DNA of 64,000 nucleotides from Paramecium sonneborni (Eukaryota; Ciliophora; Oligohymenophorea; Peniculida; Parameciidae). Position 1 is the stretch's first letter. Each line of letters starts with the position of its first letter. The position numbers and the translations under genes were made by a program. The notes under the pieces are model-generated. The model was given only the letters and a program-made list of their open reading frames with translations, made no database searches and was not told the origin of the DNA. Below are positions 35,242-46,720 of this stretch, piece by piece. The stretch is taken from the NCBI GenBank assembly GCA_905182985.1, contig CAJJDN010000088.1, forward strand, positions 1 to 64,000, written 5' to 3'.

Positions 35242-36733
35242 ATGTTCAAACATAAATCAGCTTCATTTCATGATGCTAGTATTGATACTCAAATTAAATT
35301 CAAACCTCCAAAACCAGAATTAATTTCAAATTCTACTAAAAGAAATTCTGAAGTATTGTCTCATGTAATTATCTGAATCTCTAGATTAGCCTCCAGAATT
35401 ATTAGCCAAACTATATTAAACAAATAGACTTTTAGAATAAAATATAATAAAGCTAAATGAAGCATAATAAAGATTAGCTTAAAAAGAAGAAGAAATATTA
35501 GATTTGAAATAAAAACTAAAAAGCTCAACAAAGGATTTAAATGAAAAGAATGATAAAATTGCATAATTAACAGAACAATTAAAAACATCCAAAATTGAGG
35601 TTAGGAAAACCTTTTCAGATAGAGGTAATTAAGAATTACAATAAAAACTTTATAATGTTTCTTAACATAATGAAGCCTTATTTTAAGATTATTAATCTGT
35701 ACTATTACAGAATTAAAATTATTAGTAACAAATTATAGAACTTTAAGATTAATTGAATTCTATATCTTATAGATTAAGAGAATCTGAATAAGCAATTCAA
35801 TTGATTAAATAAACAGAAACTAAAGTTAATTATTTAGAATTAGATTTGGATAGACTAGAAGAAAAATAAAAAAAGTCATTTCCTGAAATGATGAAATAAA
35901 ATTAATAATTGAAAATCCAATATGAGACTAATTTATAGCTCTTAAATTGTGGAGTAGATTATATAGGCACTCAATTTTAAAAATCCATATCAACTTTAAC
36001 TAAGTAACTCTAAATGATTTCAAAATTTTCAAAAAGAAATGTTGTATTATCAGATACTTAATTAACATTTTATGGTTTAAATACATTGGCACAATAAACC
36101 AATTCAAAAAGAGTTTAATAAATTCTGTAAAAAATGAACATTAGTGAAACCCTTTAAAGTTGGTTGGAAGGTATTGTTACATTTTTAATGATAAATTGTT
36201 AAGAAATATTGTAAAAAGAGGTTGATAAAAAATTAGACAAATTGTCAAAGCAAATAACATAAGTTCATGATATTGCCATTTAATTAGCAACATCTTATGA
36301 TTTTATGAGATTTGGAAAAAATGTATTTTATAATATTAAATTATAGAGATTTAATAATCTAAGTGCTAATAGTTAAAAATCAAGTAGTTTTTGTTCGAGA
36401 TTAAATGATAAAGAAAATGAAGAATATTCTTAGAATACTAAATTAAAAGATTTTTTAGATTTAGCATTAATGTATAAATATTTTTATTATTTTAATAGTA
36501 AATTGGGTGAGCATTTGGCTTAAATTTAATAAATAAATATTGAATTATAAGTATCAAATTTTTAGAATAAAACTTCAAGAGAATTACTAATTGATCTTAA
36601 AGAATAATTACATTTGCATCAAAATTTAGCAAATTTTTTAAAAAAAGAGTTAATTTCAATAAAAAAAGAAATTAGTAGTCATTCTTAGAGAGGATAAGCC
36701 AAGAAATATAGTTACATGCCTAAAATAATATGA
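35242..36733 (+). CDS. Long coiled-coil protein
   Basis: A 488-residue protein, ATG 35242 to TGA 36731-36733, with one required intron at 35365-35389 (25 nt). After a short N-terminal segment (MFKHKSASFHDASIDTQIKF) it forms a long coiled coil at about residues 45-230 (EEEILDLKQKLKSSTKDLNE; YLELDLDRLEEKQKKSFPEM). A more globular helical region follows (TFYGLNTLAQQTNSKRVQQI) and a second coil near the C-terminus. Two further stop-free GTA...TAG segments (24 and 27 nt) could be additional introns. No motor, kinase or membrane motif. Probably cytoskeletal or basal-body related, by structure only. Confidence 0.88.
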
Positions 36734-36760
36734 CAAGTATTTTTCTTTAATTAATTATAT

Positions 36761-38154
36761 ATGATAATATAACATTCTTCACGTTTGGAAGGAAAACATA
36801 TAAAGAATAGTAGAAGTGCTTAAAGAGTTACCCCTTCTCATAATTTATATACTGAATCTTCTTATATATCATAAATCTTAGCTCATTAGTAAAAAATAAA
36901 TGATATTCCAAACTCCAATAAGAGATTATTAAATAATATTAGTCCATTAAGTGTTTATTATAAGGAAGGTAAAATTCTATAAAAGCACTATATGCAAAAT
37001 AAATATTCTTAATTATTAGAAGGAAATCATGTGCAAAGAGCTGGATGGAAAAAATATTTATTAGATGGATTTAAAGAGAAGATTGAAAATATCTTAAATT
37101 AACATAAGAAAAGTTCAAAGTTATTTAAAATCAAAAGACAATATTTTACTAGAAGTGTTGCTTTATAACCAACAGTTATTTAAGATGATTATTTAACAGT
37201 TGATGCTATGATTAAGAAACAAGATCCTTCTTATGATATAGAAGCAGTTTAAGATAGTTTAATTTAATAACATAAACAATATTTAACAAATTAGAAAAAT
37301 ACAGATTATGATGAGAAGTATGAAAAATAATAATATTGAGATTATAAAACTTAGTAAAGTAATTTGAAATAATAGTAGATAGAATAGAGAAAGAAGCATT
37401 CAAAATCAAAATACCTACAAATTTCTCAACTGCTATGCAAAATTATAATGACTTTTATAATGTTTCATTAGATTCTAAAAATAAATACAAAAATCTTAAA
37501 GTTATTGATTTTAGTAAATTTGAAATAAAATCAAGATTAAAACAATCATATGCATTAAATTTTTGGGATAAAGAACATATTGATGAGGAAATTGAATAAT
37601 AAATATAAACCTGTAGAGTATCTACTTAAAGAGAATATAAAGAAGAATTACTGGAAGAGATTAAATAATATCAGTCAATTTAACTTGTTCAATCAATTAT
37701 AGAAATATCATAAGAACCAATAGAACCAGAATAATTAAAAGAAGAATAAATTTAAACTGAAATAATTGAAGAACCTATTTAAATTAAAATGAAATCAAAA
37801 GATGAAAAAAAAGTGAAAAAAAAAAATGTTAGATGTAAATATAAAAAAAAAAAGAGTATAGAGAATAATAAACTTTCAGAAATTAATTAAAATAGAATCA
37901 ATGAAAAAAATAACTTATTAGAAAATGCTTAAAATGAACAATTAACTAGTTAAAAGAAATTTGATCATAAATTTGTTGATTACATGTTATCATTAGATGA
38001 TGTTCACGAGGCCAACCTTTCTTAATTCATGGAAAAACAAGTTGCAGAATATGATTCATATATATTTTGTGATCCTGATGAAGAGATTGTTTATAAACAT
38101 GAAGTAGATTGGATTTTTTAATTAGATTATTAGTTAAAATATTTGCTGAATTGA
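36761..38154 (+). CDS. Unknown large polar protein
   Basis: A 456-residue protein, ATG 36761 to TGA 38152-38154, starting 27 bases after the previous gene. The only required intron is 37318-37340 (23 nt), which ends GAG. The N-terminal half is basic and mixed (RAGWKKYLLDGFKEKIENIL); the centre has IPTNFSTAMQNYNDFYNVSL; then comes a Glu/Gln-rich run and a lysine-rich patch (KKVKKKNVRCKYKKKKS). The C-terminus is acidic and more folded (FVDYMLSLDDVHEANLSQFM). No family recognised. Confidence 0.82.
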
Positions 38155-38307
38155 ATATCTTCTGCTTTAATTTTCTACATATTTTGTATTTTATAACAGT
38201 TATTTTTATTCTATATAAATAAAATTATATAAATTAAGATATACAACAGGAATACATTTAACTTATTATATTAATAGCATTTTATAATATTTAGCTTACA
38301 ATCACAT

Positions 38308-39064
38308 TCATTTCTAACATTTGGGACAAATAAAGTTGAGTATTTTTTTAGCTTTTTCTTTAGTCAAATCTACACATTTTAAATGGCACCATTATTAACA
38401 TGCCTCACATTATATATACCTTAAAATCTTTAATTATTTAAATTACTTTAAATCTGGATTTGGAGGTTTTTAACATACACACGTTGTTGCCCATTCTTCT
38501 ATTGGAGGTTAAAAAGTTCGATTTATATATGATGCTCTCATAAAATAAGTTGTATCATTCATCGTTTCTAATTTATCAAATTCCTCATAAGTTAGAATTT
38601 AAGCTAAACTCACTATACTTTCAATCTCTATATAATCGTATTCATTAGTTTTGAATACTTCGCTTTCTGATATATAATCCATATAAGTCTTTGAAATATC
38701 ACCCAATTCAAATTTTCTATAATACCATTGAACTTTTATTAAAGGGTATATTTCATCATTATTATCAACAAGTTTGACAATCTTAAGTAGTTTAGCCACA
38801 TAATCTATCCTTCTATCTGCTTTTATGCATAAATTCTAACCAATTTTATAGATAATCCCTTCGTATTTTAATTTTTTGTATGATGTTCTTTAAAAATATG
38901 TTATGTATATACCTGCTCTTTTTGTTTTTCTTCAATAACTTATAGAGATTATTATTATCCTTTGTTTGAATCAGTTTTTAAATTTTGCTCAATAATAGGA
39001 CATTATCTTATTTTTCATCTACTGATGATGTTCTAGAGATTCTTGGTTCAAAAGAGGCTGACAT
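38308..39064 (-). CDS. BAH-PHD chromatin protein
   Basis: A 234-residue protein combining a BAH domain and a PHD finger, the layout of plant EBS/SHL-type histone-mark readers. The BAH domain (about residues 50-160) reads VKLVDNNDEIYPLIKVQWYY, then RKFELGDISKTYMDYISESE and VFKTNEYDYIEIESIVSLA, then ATYFMRAS-like TTYFMRASYINRTFQPP. The PHD follows: CVCQKPPNPD, then YIQCEACQQWCHLKC and ICPKC, giving C4-H-C3. Introns: 38888-38912 (25 nt, ending AAG) and 38420-38446 (27 nt, stop-free), the second joining NPDLK to YIQC, which matches the usual PHD spacing. Likely nuclear. Confidence 0.92.
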
Positions 39065-39845
39065 ATTAGTTTTGCTTAGTCTCAATTTAGAAAAAAAAAT
39101 ATTAAAAAATAAATATTATTATATCTTTTTTATATTATGTAATTCAAATATTTTTATTCTTTTCATTTAGACCTCTCTCCGATTAATTATTTAATTAACA
39201 CAATCAATGAAATAAAAGTCTTAGCGGAAAAGCCTTCAGTATAGTAATACTCAATAATTATTTTTTTTAATTACATATTACTTTGAAAAATAATTTACAA
39301 AACAAATAATTTTATCTATTTCAAATTTATATTATACAATCCTAAAAATTTGCAAGTATCTCTAAAACAGTTAAGATTATATTTAAATCAAATCATGAAA
39401 TATTCAACAAAATTAAATCGATATTTCTTTGTTATAATTAAAATAAATTCAGATTTTATCAATGCAATGGTCTCCTTAATGATTTTGAATATTTTTTCTT
39501 AAACTATTAAAATAATATATATAAAAAAAGTTATTTTAAATAAAGTCATTAAATTGTACTTGTAAAAATTTTAAGCTCCTTTATTTTACTTTTAAATAGT
39601 AAATTATTAAAAGATTTAACACTATAATTTGTATTGTATTTAAATGAATGAAAATACTGGAGCCAGGCAAATTATACTTTTTTACAGTATTCTGAAATAT
39701 TAAACTGATTATACCAAATTCTTTTTCAATATATTAAAGTGGAGAATGAATTAATATCAGAAATTGGATATTTGAATAAGTTCAAAATAAATTCTAAAGG
39801 CCTTTAAATTTCTATATAATATTTTAGAACAATTATATTAGAGAA
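39065..39845 (+). other. Intergenic DNA, no gene seen
   Basis: Spacer upstream of the BAH-PHD gene and of the lectin-like pseudogene. AT-rich; no supported coding frame. Confidence 0.6.
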
Positions 39846-40547
39846 TACTATCTTTTCATTTATTTACTGTGCTTGCAAAACTTTGATTATACTTCTACTT
39901 CAAGTTATCATTGCTTGGGTGGGTTTTCTAAAACTGCAACGATTCCATTTTCTAATACATTTTTGGGAGTATTCCTTAAGTATTTTTTATAATAAATAAG
40001 TATTTTGATTATGAAACAGCCTAATAAGAATATAAGTTATAAATCACAAAGCATGTATAATAGAAATATATAGAAGATTTTATAATTCAAATGAGCTGCA
40101 ATTCTAAAAGAGTTACAACAATATAAATAAGATGGTTTGCAATAGATGATTAAAGAATAGAAGTTTTTAATAATTTTAATATGATTAATCCAGACGATAA
40201 GACATTTTAAATAAAAAATAGAAATGCATAAAGTGGTTTTGTAGTAATGACAAGTATACATTATATAGGTCCAATTGATTTTCTATTATCAGTATAAATA
40301 TTTAATAATTATAAAGATGAGTTAAATAACAGTGTAATAAGTGACTGTTAGTATAACAAAAGTAGCAGGAAAATTTACAAATCTTAAGTAAATTGGATAT
40401 TAACTTATTGTTGCAGTTGATGAAGCATTTGTCAATCTACGATTATAATCTGTTAATGGAGAAACATCCCTTGAAATTATTTAAGTACTTTACGATTAAA
40501 AAATTATAGAATAAACTATTGTAAAAATAGAATTATTCACTTAATGA
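39846..40547 (+). pseudogene. Truncated H-type-lectin gene copy
   Basis: A broken relative of the gene at 52401-53747. The 5' part is a diverged homologue: a hydrophobic leader without a visible ATG, CLGGFSKTATIPFSNTF against CMNSFTKTSTITFSGQF, then after a one-base frame change SIPQVFFIINKYFDYETAQ. From 40109 to 40455 it is almost identical to 52715-53061 (two differences in 347 bp, same 25-nt intron). The next 598 bp of the other gene are missing, replaced by four bases, and 40460-40561 again equals 53660-53761. The frame continues across the deletion to TGA 40545-40547, but the missing start and the frameshift argue for a pseudogene. Confidence 0.8.
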
Positions 40548-40561
40548 ACATTTAATTTTCA

Positions 40562-40875
40562 TTTTTTGTTAATATATGTTAAATATTTAAAACATTTAAG
40601 AATTTTATATAAGTTTGTAATTGTTTATCAATAATTTTTTCTTTTTTAAATATTGTTATTTTGGATTTATCAATTATTGAATATCAAATTTGGATAAAAT
40701 TTTTATCTAATTTATATTTTTAATTATAATATTCTGAAAATTATACTAAGTAGTTAATTTGAAATAAGTGCATAAAATGAAATATTCAATAAGAATGAAG
40801 TAGATTTTATCATTCTGATTATTTGGATATTTAATATTTAAAATATTAATATAATTTAAATTATTTTAACTGCTA
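40562..40875 (+). other. Intergenic DNA, no gene seen
   Basis: AT-rich spacer of 314 bp between the lectin-like pseudogene and a small coiled-coil gene. Confidence 0.65.
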
Positions 40876-41333
40876 ATGCTACCATAATAAATAATTTATA
40901 GATAAGTTAGGCATTCACCTTAAAGTATTTATTTATATGATTTACTGATAGAAATTTTAAGACAATCCACAATTCTTCCACATTAATAATTTAGAACTTA
41001 AACTCCAATAAGACAATAAAGATCATATTCTCATTTTGATTAATAACCATAAAGTAGCATGAAAAAGTAATAAGAAAATTTTGAAAGAGAAAATGATCTA
41101 TTAAGAGAAAAAGTAAAATAATTAAAGTAGTAAATAGCAAGTTTTGAACAAAATTATCAAAATGATGCAGAAGTATTTAATTTATTCATTTTTAGATTGA
41201 AGAATAATATATTGTTGCTTTAAGAATATATTAATAATTGAAAATAGAATCTGAATAATTGAGATTAGAGCTGTCTTACATTAAATAAGAAAATAATCTG
41301 CTTAAATCTAAATTAAAATAAATTAATTATTGA
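40876..41333 (+). CDS. Small coiled-coil protein
   Basis: A protein of about 144 residues from ATG 40876 to TGA 41331-41333 with an intron at 41173-41195 (23 nt). The N-terminus is short and polar (MLPQQIIYRQVRHSPQ), followed by RTQTPIRQQRSYSHFDQQPQ, and residues about 65-140 form a coiled coil (QENFERENDLLREKVKQLKQ; LRIYQQLKIESEQLRLELSY). A 27-nt stop-free GTA...TAG segment near 40914-40940 could be a further intron. No family recognised. Confidence 0.75.
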
Positions 41334-41387
41334 ATTGATTACCTTCATTATAATTTTATTTATTAATCAATTATAAAATAATTATTC

Positions 41388-42051
41388 ATGAATACCTAAA
41401 CATTTGATAAAGTATAAAATTCTATTGGAAACAATGACAAGACAAAAACAAACACAAAAACAGCAGAAGAAATAGAAATAGAAAAAATCATATAATCCAA
41501 TCCTTATCTATCAAAAGTTGTTAGCAACTAAGAAGGAAAAAAGGAAATAGAAATTTATGAAAAATCTAATGAAGAAAAATTTTTAAATCTTGAATAGTTT
41601 AAATTAGAAGGAAATTTGCTTTTTAAAAATAAAGAGTATAACAAAGCAGCCTATTTTTATTAACAAGTAATAAAATTTTTTTAATTTATAGGCAATTATT
41701 TATTTTGATTATTTGTTTCCTGATGGTGACTAAGAGATAGAGAAATATAAATTATTAGAAGAATAGTGCAATAATAATATGGCTTAATGTAGATTTCTTT
41801 AAGGAAATTTAGATGAAGCATGGAATTATTCTGATCAAGTATTGAGAATTAATCCAAAAAATGAAAAAGCAATATTTAGGCAAGCTAAAATTTTATTACA
41901 AAAAGATGATCTGGAATAATGCTAAGCTTTAGTAAAAAAATTGGACTAAAATTTATAAGAAACCAAAGAATTAAAATAAATTTTGCAAAATAGAATGAAA
42001 CTATATAAAAAAAGAACTGAACAAATCTATAAAAAGATGCTTTCAGATTGA
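41388..42051 (+). CDS. TPR protein, immunophilin-like
   Basis: A 212-residue protein with a TPR domain of the type found in FKBP/AIP-like co-chaperones, which bind the C-termini of Hsp90 or Hsp70. The TPR part runs from about residue 75: KLEGNLLFKNKEYNKAAYFY, QQAIIYFDYLFPDGDQEIEK, NNNMAQCRFLQGNLDEAWNY, SDQVLRINPKNEKAIFRQAK. No FKBP or J domain is attached; the N-terminal 70 residues are polar. The intron at 41667-41691 (25 nt) falls between the helices of the first TPR. The stop is TGA 42049-42051. Confidence 0.88.
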
Positions 42052-42188
42052 TATTATAATAATATCAATTTTTACATTAGTTTTTTTATTATTTCTTTGA
42101 AAAGATTTTATATTAGAAAATTGCTAATTACTTATTTTTATGAATAAATTATGATCAAATCAATGTAAAATAATTATAAACAATAATT

Positions 42189-43928
42189 TCATAGAACTGT
42201 GTCTTACAAAATAAATCTATGAATAAAGACTAAATTTTTCACAATTTATAATCGACATAATTACTTATATTATGATTCATAGCTTATTTTTCTAAGGATA
42301 TTATCAGGCGTTGTAAGTAAGTTTTATTTTGCATCTTAGATTTTAACTGAAGATTAATTTCCTAATTATTTTTATGTGTAAATTAATAAAAGTTCTTTAG
42401 AATTTTCATCCAATTTAAGAAAGCCTTTTTTACATTTGGATAGAATTGCAAAGATTCCTTAAAATTCAATCGCTTAATGTTCTATGAAAGAATTTTTAAA
42501 AAAAGTATAAATTTAATAATCTTTTATTTTCTCCTCTAGTTATTTAATTAGTAAATAAGGCAATAATTCATTCAATTTAATTTATTATCCTAAGTATTCA
42601 ACTTATTCTTATAAATTAAGTATTCTATAAATTCTTAAATACAAGTTGAAGAATAAATGAAATATTTCAAGAAAAATCATTTCACCATATAAAATTTGGA
42701 TATCTTAAAAATCAGGGAAAAAGTTAAGTTTATCTTTTTATTTAGGAGCAGCTATTTAATTTACAAAATCAATCTGCTCTAATTGGGGATCTGTGAATTT
42801 AATAATTTAAGGTTCTTAATTTTTTAAATTAGTTTATTCATTCTAACCTTTTTCAATCATATCATTAAAGTAAGTATCAAATAAAGAACTATTAAAATCT
42901 AAATTTAATTATTTAAGCTTCTCTTCTTCCACTTAAAAAGAAGCTTTGAAAAAATCTTTAAAAAGAAAGGTCATCCAAATGTTATGTTAATTTTAATGCA
43001 ACTTTTTAAATATTAGATTTAACAATAAAAATGAATAAAGTAATGCTGTTTAATTTTAAAATTAAAATATTTAGATAGGAGGAATTAAGAGATTTTATGT
43101 GTGTTAAAGTTAAGTGTATTATAATTCAAGTTATTTTAACCAATCTGGTTAAGAAATGAGAAAGTTGATTGAAAATGCCTACGATACATTAGTAAGTATT
43201 TAATTTTACTTATTCATATAAAAAGTAGTAATATAGTTGGAGGATAATTTCTCATTTTCAAAGCTTATTTTATTGTAATATTTTTAATCAATTGATAATT
43301 AATGCAAATTATTTTCTTATTAAATGTTATTTTCAAGTGCTTTTCGTTTGTTTTTAAGTTCAACAATTTAAGATTCAATTATTGAAATAAAATCATATTT
43401 TTATTGATTCATGAAAGATTTATAAGCATTATAACTGTTTAACTTTAATTTTCCAGTTTTTTTCAGTAAAAACTTTAATTGTAAAATTTCTACATCAATA
43501 TCATGACGTTAATCTTCAATATTATATAGTTAATCATGAAATATAGTTTTAGTTTCATATTCTTAATCTTAAATAATAGTATTTTCAGGAACACCTTTAT
43601 AAATTCTATTTATATCATAATTCATTTTATATTTTTGTTAATCATCAAATTCTACATATGATGATTGATTTAATCTTTTTAAAGTGGATATGTCAATTTA
43701 AGAATGCAATCCTCTCATAGTTCCATAATTTTTTAAATTTTGATGCAATAATTGTATATTTACAGATTATTTTGAGATAGATTCTTCATCAATAAATGAA
43801 CTTGCATTGGAATTTGAAGACTAATATTCAAAAAAACTTTCATTATCAAGCATTTGTTGATATTCTTCTTAAAAATCTTCAGAATTGACTTCACTAGAAG
43901 TGCGACCAAGAAAAGTTTTCTTATACAT
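42189..43928 (-). CDS. Large unknown protein with coiled-coil segment
   Basis: The minus strand is open in the ciliate code over 579 codons from ATG 43928 to TGA 42189-42191 with no intron required. The N-terminal third is acidic and polar (MYKKTFLGRTSSEVNSEDFQ), the middle third a Glu/Lys/Gln coiled coil (KSFMNQQKYDFISIIESQIV; ELKNKRKALENNIQQENN). The last third is mixed helical with hydrophobic stretches (GEMIFLEIFHLFFNLYLRIY). The region around 43040-43210 is less coding-like and may contain introns. No family recognised. Antisense to nothing; it converges on the TPR gene with 137 bp between. Confidence 0.75.
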
Positions 43929-44087
43929 AATAAAAAATATTTTTATATGAAAAAATTATCAAATCCTGTAATTTAATTTTGCTTATAAATTTAATGGCTT
44001 AAATGAAAAGTTCAGGAATTCTTAAAACGTATCCTAATATTAAATAGTTTAATTAAATCTCCAGTTAATTATATATTTCATATGATG

Positions 44088-45722
44088 TCATTTTTTTTTA
44101 TATGGATGTTCATAGCTGCATTATGGATTTTTGCAATGAATTCCATGTTTGCATTGCTGATGCATATAAATGCATAGATGTCCCTTGTTACAATTGGGGA
44201 AATATTTGCACTAGATTAGAATGTAATTTAGATACTTTAATTTTAGGATGAATATATTGACAATGCTTGTTGGTACAATTGGGAAAGTACCTACATCTTT
44301 GATTAATGATGTTAATGCTCGGCTATTATAAATTAAATTATAAATTATGTACTTTTACCTATGATGGAATTTCTTAAACATTTTTTTATTGATTTACTGC
44401 TGTTAATAATAGGAGTAACATCAATTAATCATTTTAACTAAATGTAAAAAATATAACATATTTCTACTTCTAGTTAGATTGATTTTCTTCTGAAATGGAT
44501 TGAGGATCATCTTTATCCTCAATAATAGTATCCTGTTTTTAATAATGATTATCATCTTTAAGTTTGATTTTCTTATTAATAGGTTAAGATAATTATTAAT
44601 TTTAATGCAAATTAAAATCTCTAGCTTAGTCATTCTTGATGGCTTGAATTGATTTGGTGAATAAGCTTCTATTTTTTTACTTTTTATATTTAATTGACTA
44701 TTAAATGCAATAATCCTCAAACCAATCCAATAACTCAGCTTATTGTGATTCAGTCAAAGGTTTCTAAAAAGTTATTTAGATGTATATTACATTAGCTATT
44801 TCTTAGAGCGAATTCACCATTTGCTTCCTGTTCATCTTATTTTTGTCTTTATACAATCGGATTGCTTCATAAAGAAATCTTGTTAGCTAGATCCTTACTG
44901 TATCCCATACTCACTGAGATCATGAACTAGGCTAGTATTAGAAAACTTCATATTTAAATCTCTCTTGAATTGTGTTTCTGATATCATTTATAATTTATTA
45001 TTATAGAATTTAGTTTCATGGTTTTTTAGAAATGATATTGCATTTTTCTAAAATGCTTCTAGCTTTTCCAGAGATAGTTCTTTTAGATTATTCATTATCA
45101 AACATTCTTTATTAGACAGTTAAAGATTTTAAACCATTAAAATAAAGTCTGCCTTCTTTAAAGAAATATTTTACATTTTATTACTTGTTTCTTCTTTTTT
45201 ATCTAATCTCCTCTTAATTTAAATCTTATCCAAATTAATTCTCATATTCCTTCTAATTAATGGAGAATCTATTAATGTAATTTGTTTTTGTTTTTCCCTT
45301 CTAGATGATTCCAACTTTTTTGGATTAAAAGAATCAAGTATACTAACTTCAGAAACATTTATATTTTGTTGATCTTGAAGAGTTTCTGTTAATTTATGTT
45401 TAAGTTACTTTCTATCACTGAGATATCGATTATTTATTTTATAGTTTTAATAATATTCCAATGAATGTAAAGCAGAAGCATTAAGCCATCTTCTATTATC
45501 ATTACTTGTTGATCTTGATTCTTTAATATATATTGAATCATGAATAACTATTGGTTTTTGAGACATCCTTTCTAAAAAACTCATTATTCTCTTATCATAA
45601 TTTGTTGCTAAAATGTTGTTTATTTTTTTAGTTTCTTATGTTGCGATCTATTCCTTTTCAAATCTTTTTTCTTTTTATTAAATCAGTTATTCAAACTTCT
45701 CCTTTCTATAATAATTATACAT
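44088..45722 (-). CDS. Nab2/ZC3H14-type CCCH zinc-finger protein
   Basis: About 521 residues. The long N-terminal part is basic and helical (MYNYYRKEKFEQLIQQKEKR; later SQQAELLDWFEDYC). The C-terminus carries tandem CCCH fingers with the tight spacing of the Nab2 family: CRYFPNCTNKHCQYIHP, CKYFPNCNKGHLCIYMH, and CKHGIHCKNPQCSYEHP. In yeast and animals these bind poly(A) RNA and control mRNA export and tail length. The intron 44211-44235 lies between fingers one and two. Others: 44764-44790 (27 nt, stop-free) and a very short 44898-44914 (17 nt, GTG...CAG), inferred from frame; 44323-44358 may be another. A plus-strand cysteine-rich ORF over 43994-44251 is the antisense shadow of the fingers. 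Confidence 0.88.
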
Positions 45723-45743
45723 TTATATTTTTAATAATATTAT

Positions 45744-46484
45744 ATGAACCACATTATGGCATATGCTATAGCTAAATGGTAAACTGCTTCAACCATTGGC
45801 TTAATCTCATTAGTTCCTAATGATAATCAAATTTCATTTGATCTTCAAAATGCCTTATAATTTCTAAAAAATGAGAACATTAGCTAATTTTAAAAAATGT
45901 AAATATATACTATAATACAATCCTTAGGAAAGCCATTACAACTCAAGGAGGAAAATGGTATTATTTGCCCTTTAATAAAGAAGTTGTACAATTAGTATTA
46001 GCTGCAAATGATTATAATCAAGAAAATGTAGAAATGCTTTTTAATTCCATTAATGCTAAAATTGTATTCTTAATTCAATTATATTTTAGTTTGATCATAA
46101 TCCAACAACTCCATAAAGCATAACCATTTAACAAAAATAAAATATTTACAATTTATTAATATACTTTGATTCAGCTCATGGCAAAGAACCTAAGCAAATT
46201 CAGTAAATTCTATAAACCTTAGATAACACCAAGTAAACTGTTTAATAAAATATTGAAAAACTTATCAATAACAAAGAATAGCTATTAAATATTGAAGGTT
46301 GTATTAAGAAATAATATTATCATTAGTTTAATCACTTGAATTAGATAATAGTTCATAAGTATTCTTGAGTTCAGCATAAGAATTACACAGAAAAGAAAGA
46401 ATGAAAAAATTAAAAACTAGATTGATTATTGGTTCAATAATTTTGTTTGGGTTAGCCATCTCATTCTATATCGTTTTTGGATGA
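45744..46484 (+). CDS. Longin R-SNARE (synaptobrevin/VAMP7-like)
   Basis: A 218-residue vesicle SNARE. Residues 1-115 look like a longin domain (MAYAIAKWQTASTIGLIS; KAITTQGGKWYYLPFNKEVV). The SNARE helix (about 135-190) reads QILQTLDNTKQTVQQNIEKL, then INNKEQLLNIEVQSLELDNS and LSSAQELHRKERMKKLK. A C-terminal membrane anchor follows (LIIGSIILFGLAISFYIVFG), making it a tail-anchored protein. The position of the conserved zero-layer Arg appears to be Asn. Introns: 45899-45927, 46064-46089 and 46298-46326 (29 nt, GTT donor). It starts only 21 bp from the divergent zinc-finger gene, so they share a promoter region. Confidence 0.9.
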
Positions 46485-46720
46485 ATTAATTACATATGTA
46501 TATTCATATAAAATTTGTATGGTTTTCTAATTTATATTCTTATATTTATTTTTTTCAAATTCATTATCAAAATATTAATGATATATACTTTGTTAAATAT
46601 ATCTCAATATTTTAATGAATATTTGCACTCCACCATTATAAAATAAACATCTTTATGAATTTTATTGTAAAAAACACAATTTAATCATTAACGGATAATA
46701 ATAATAAAATTTATTTGTCA

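Noticed and set aside
43994..44251. Plus-strand cysteine-rich ORF resembling a surface antigen fragment
   Set aside because: The minus strand here encodes CCCH zinc fingers, and the cysteines on the plus strand are a by-product of the repeated finger codons.
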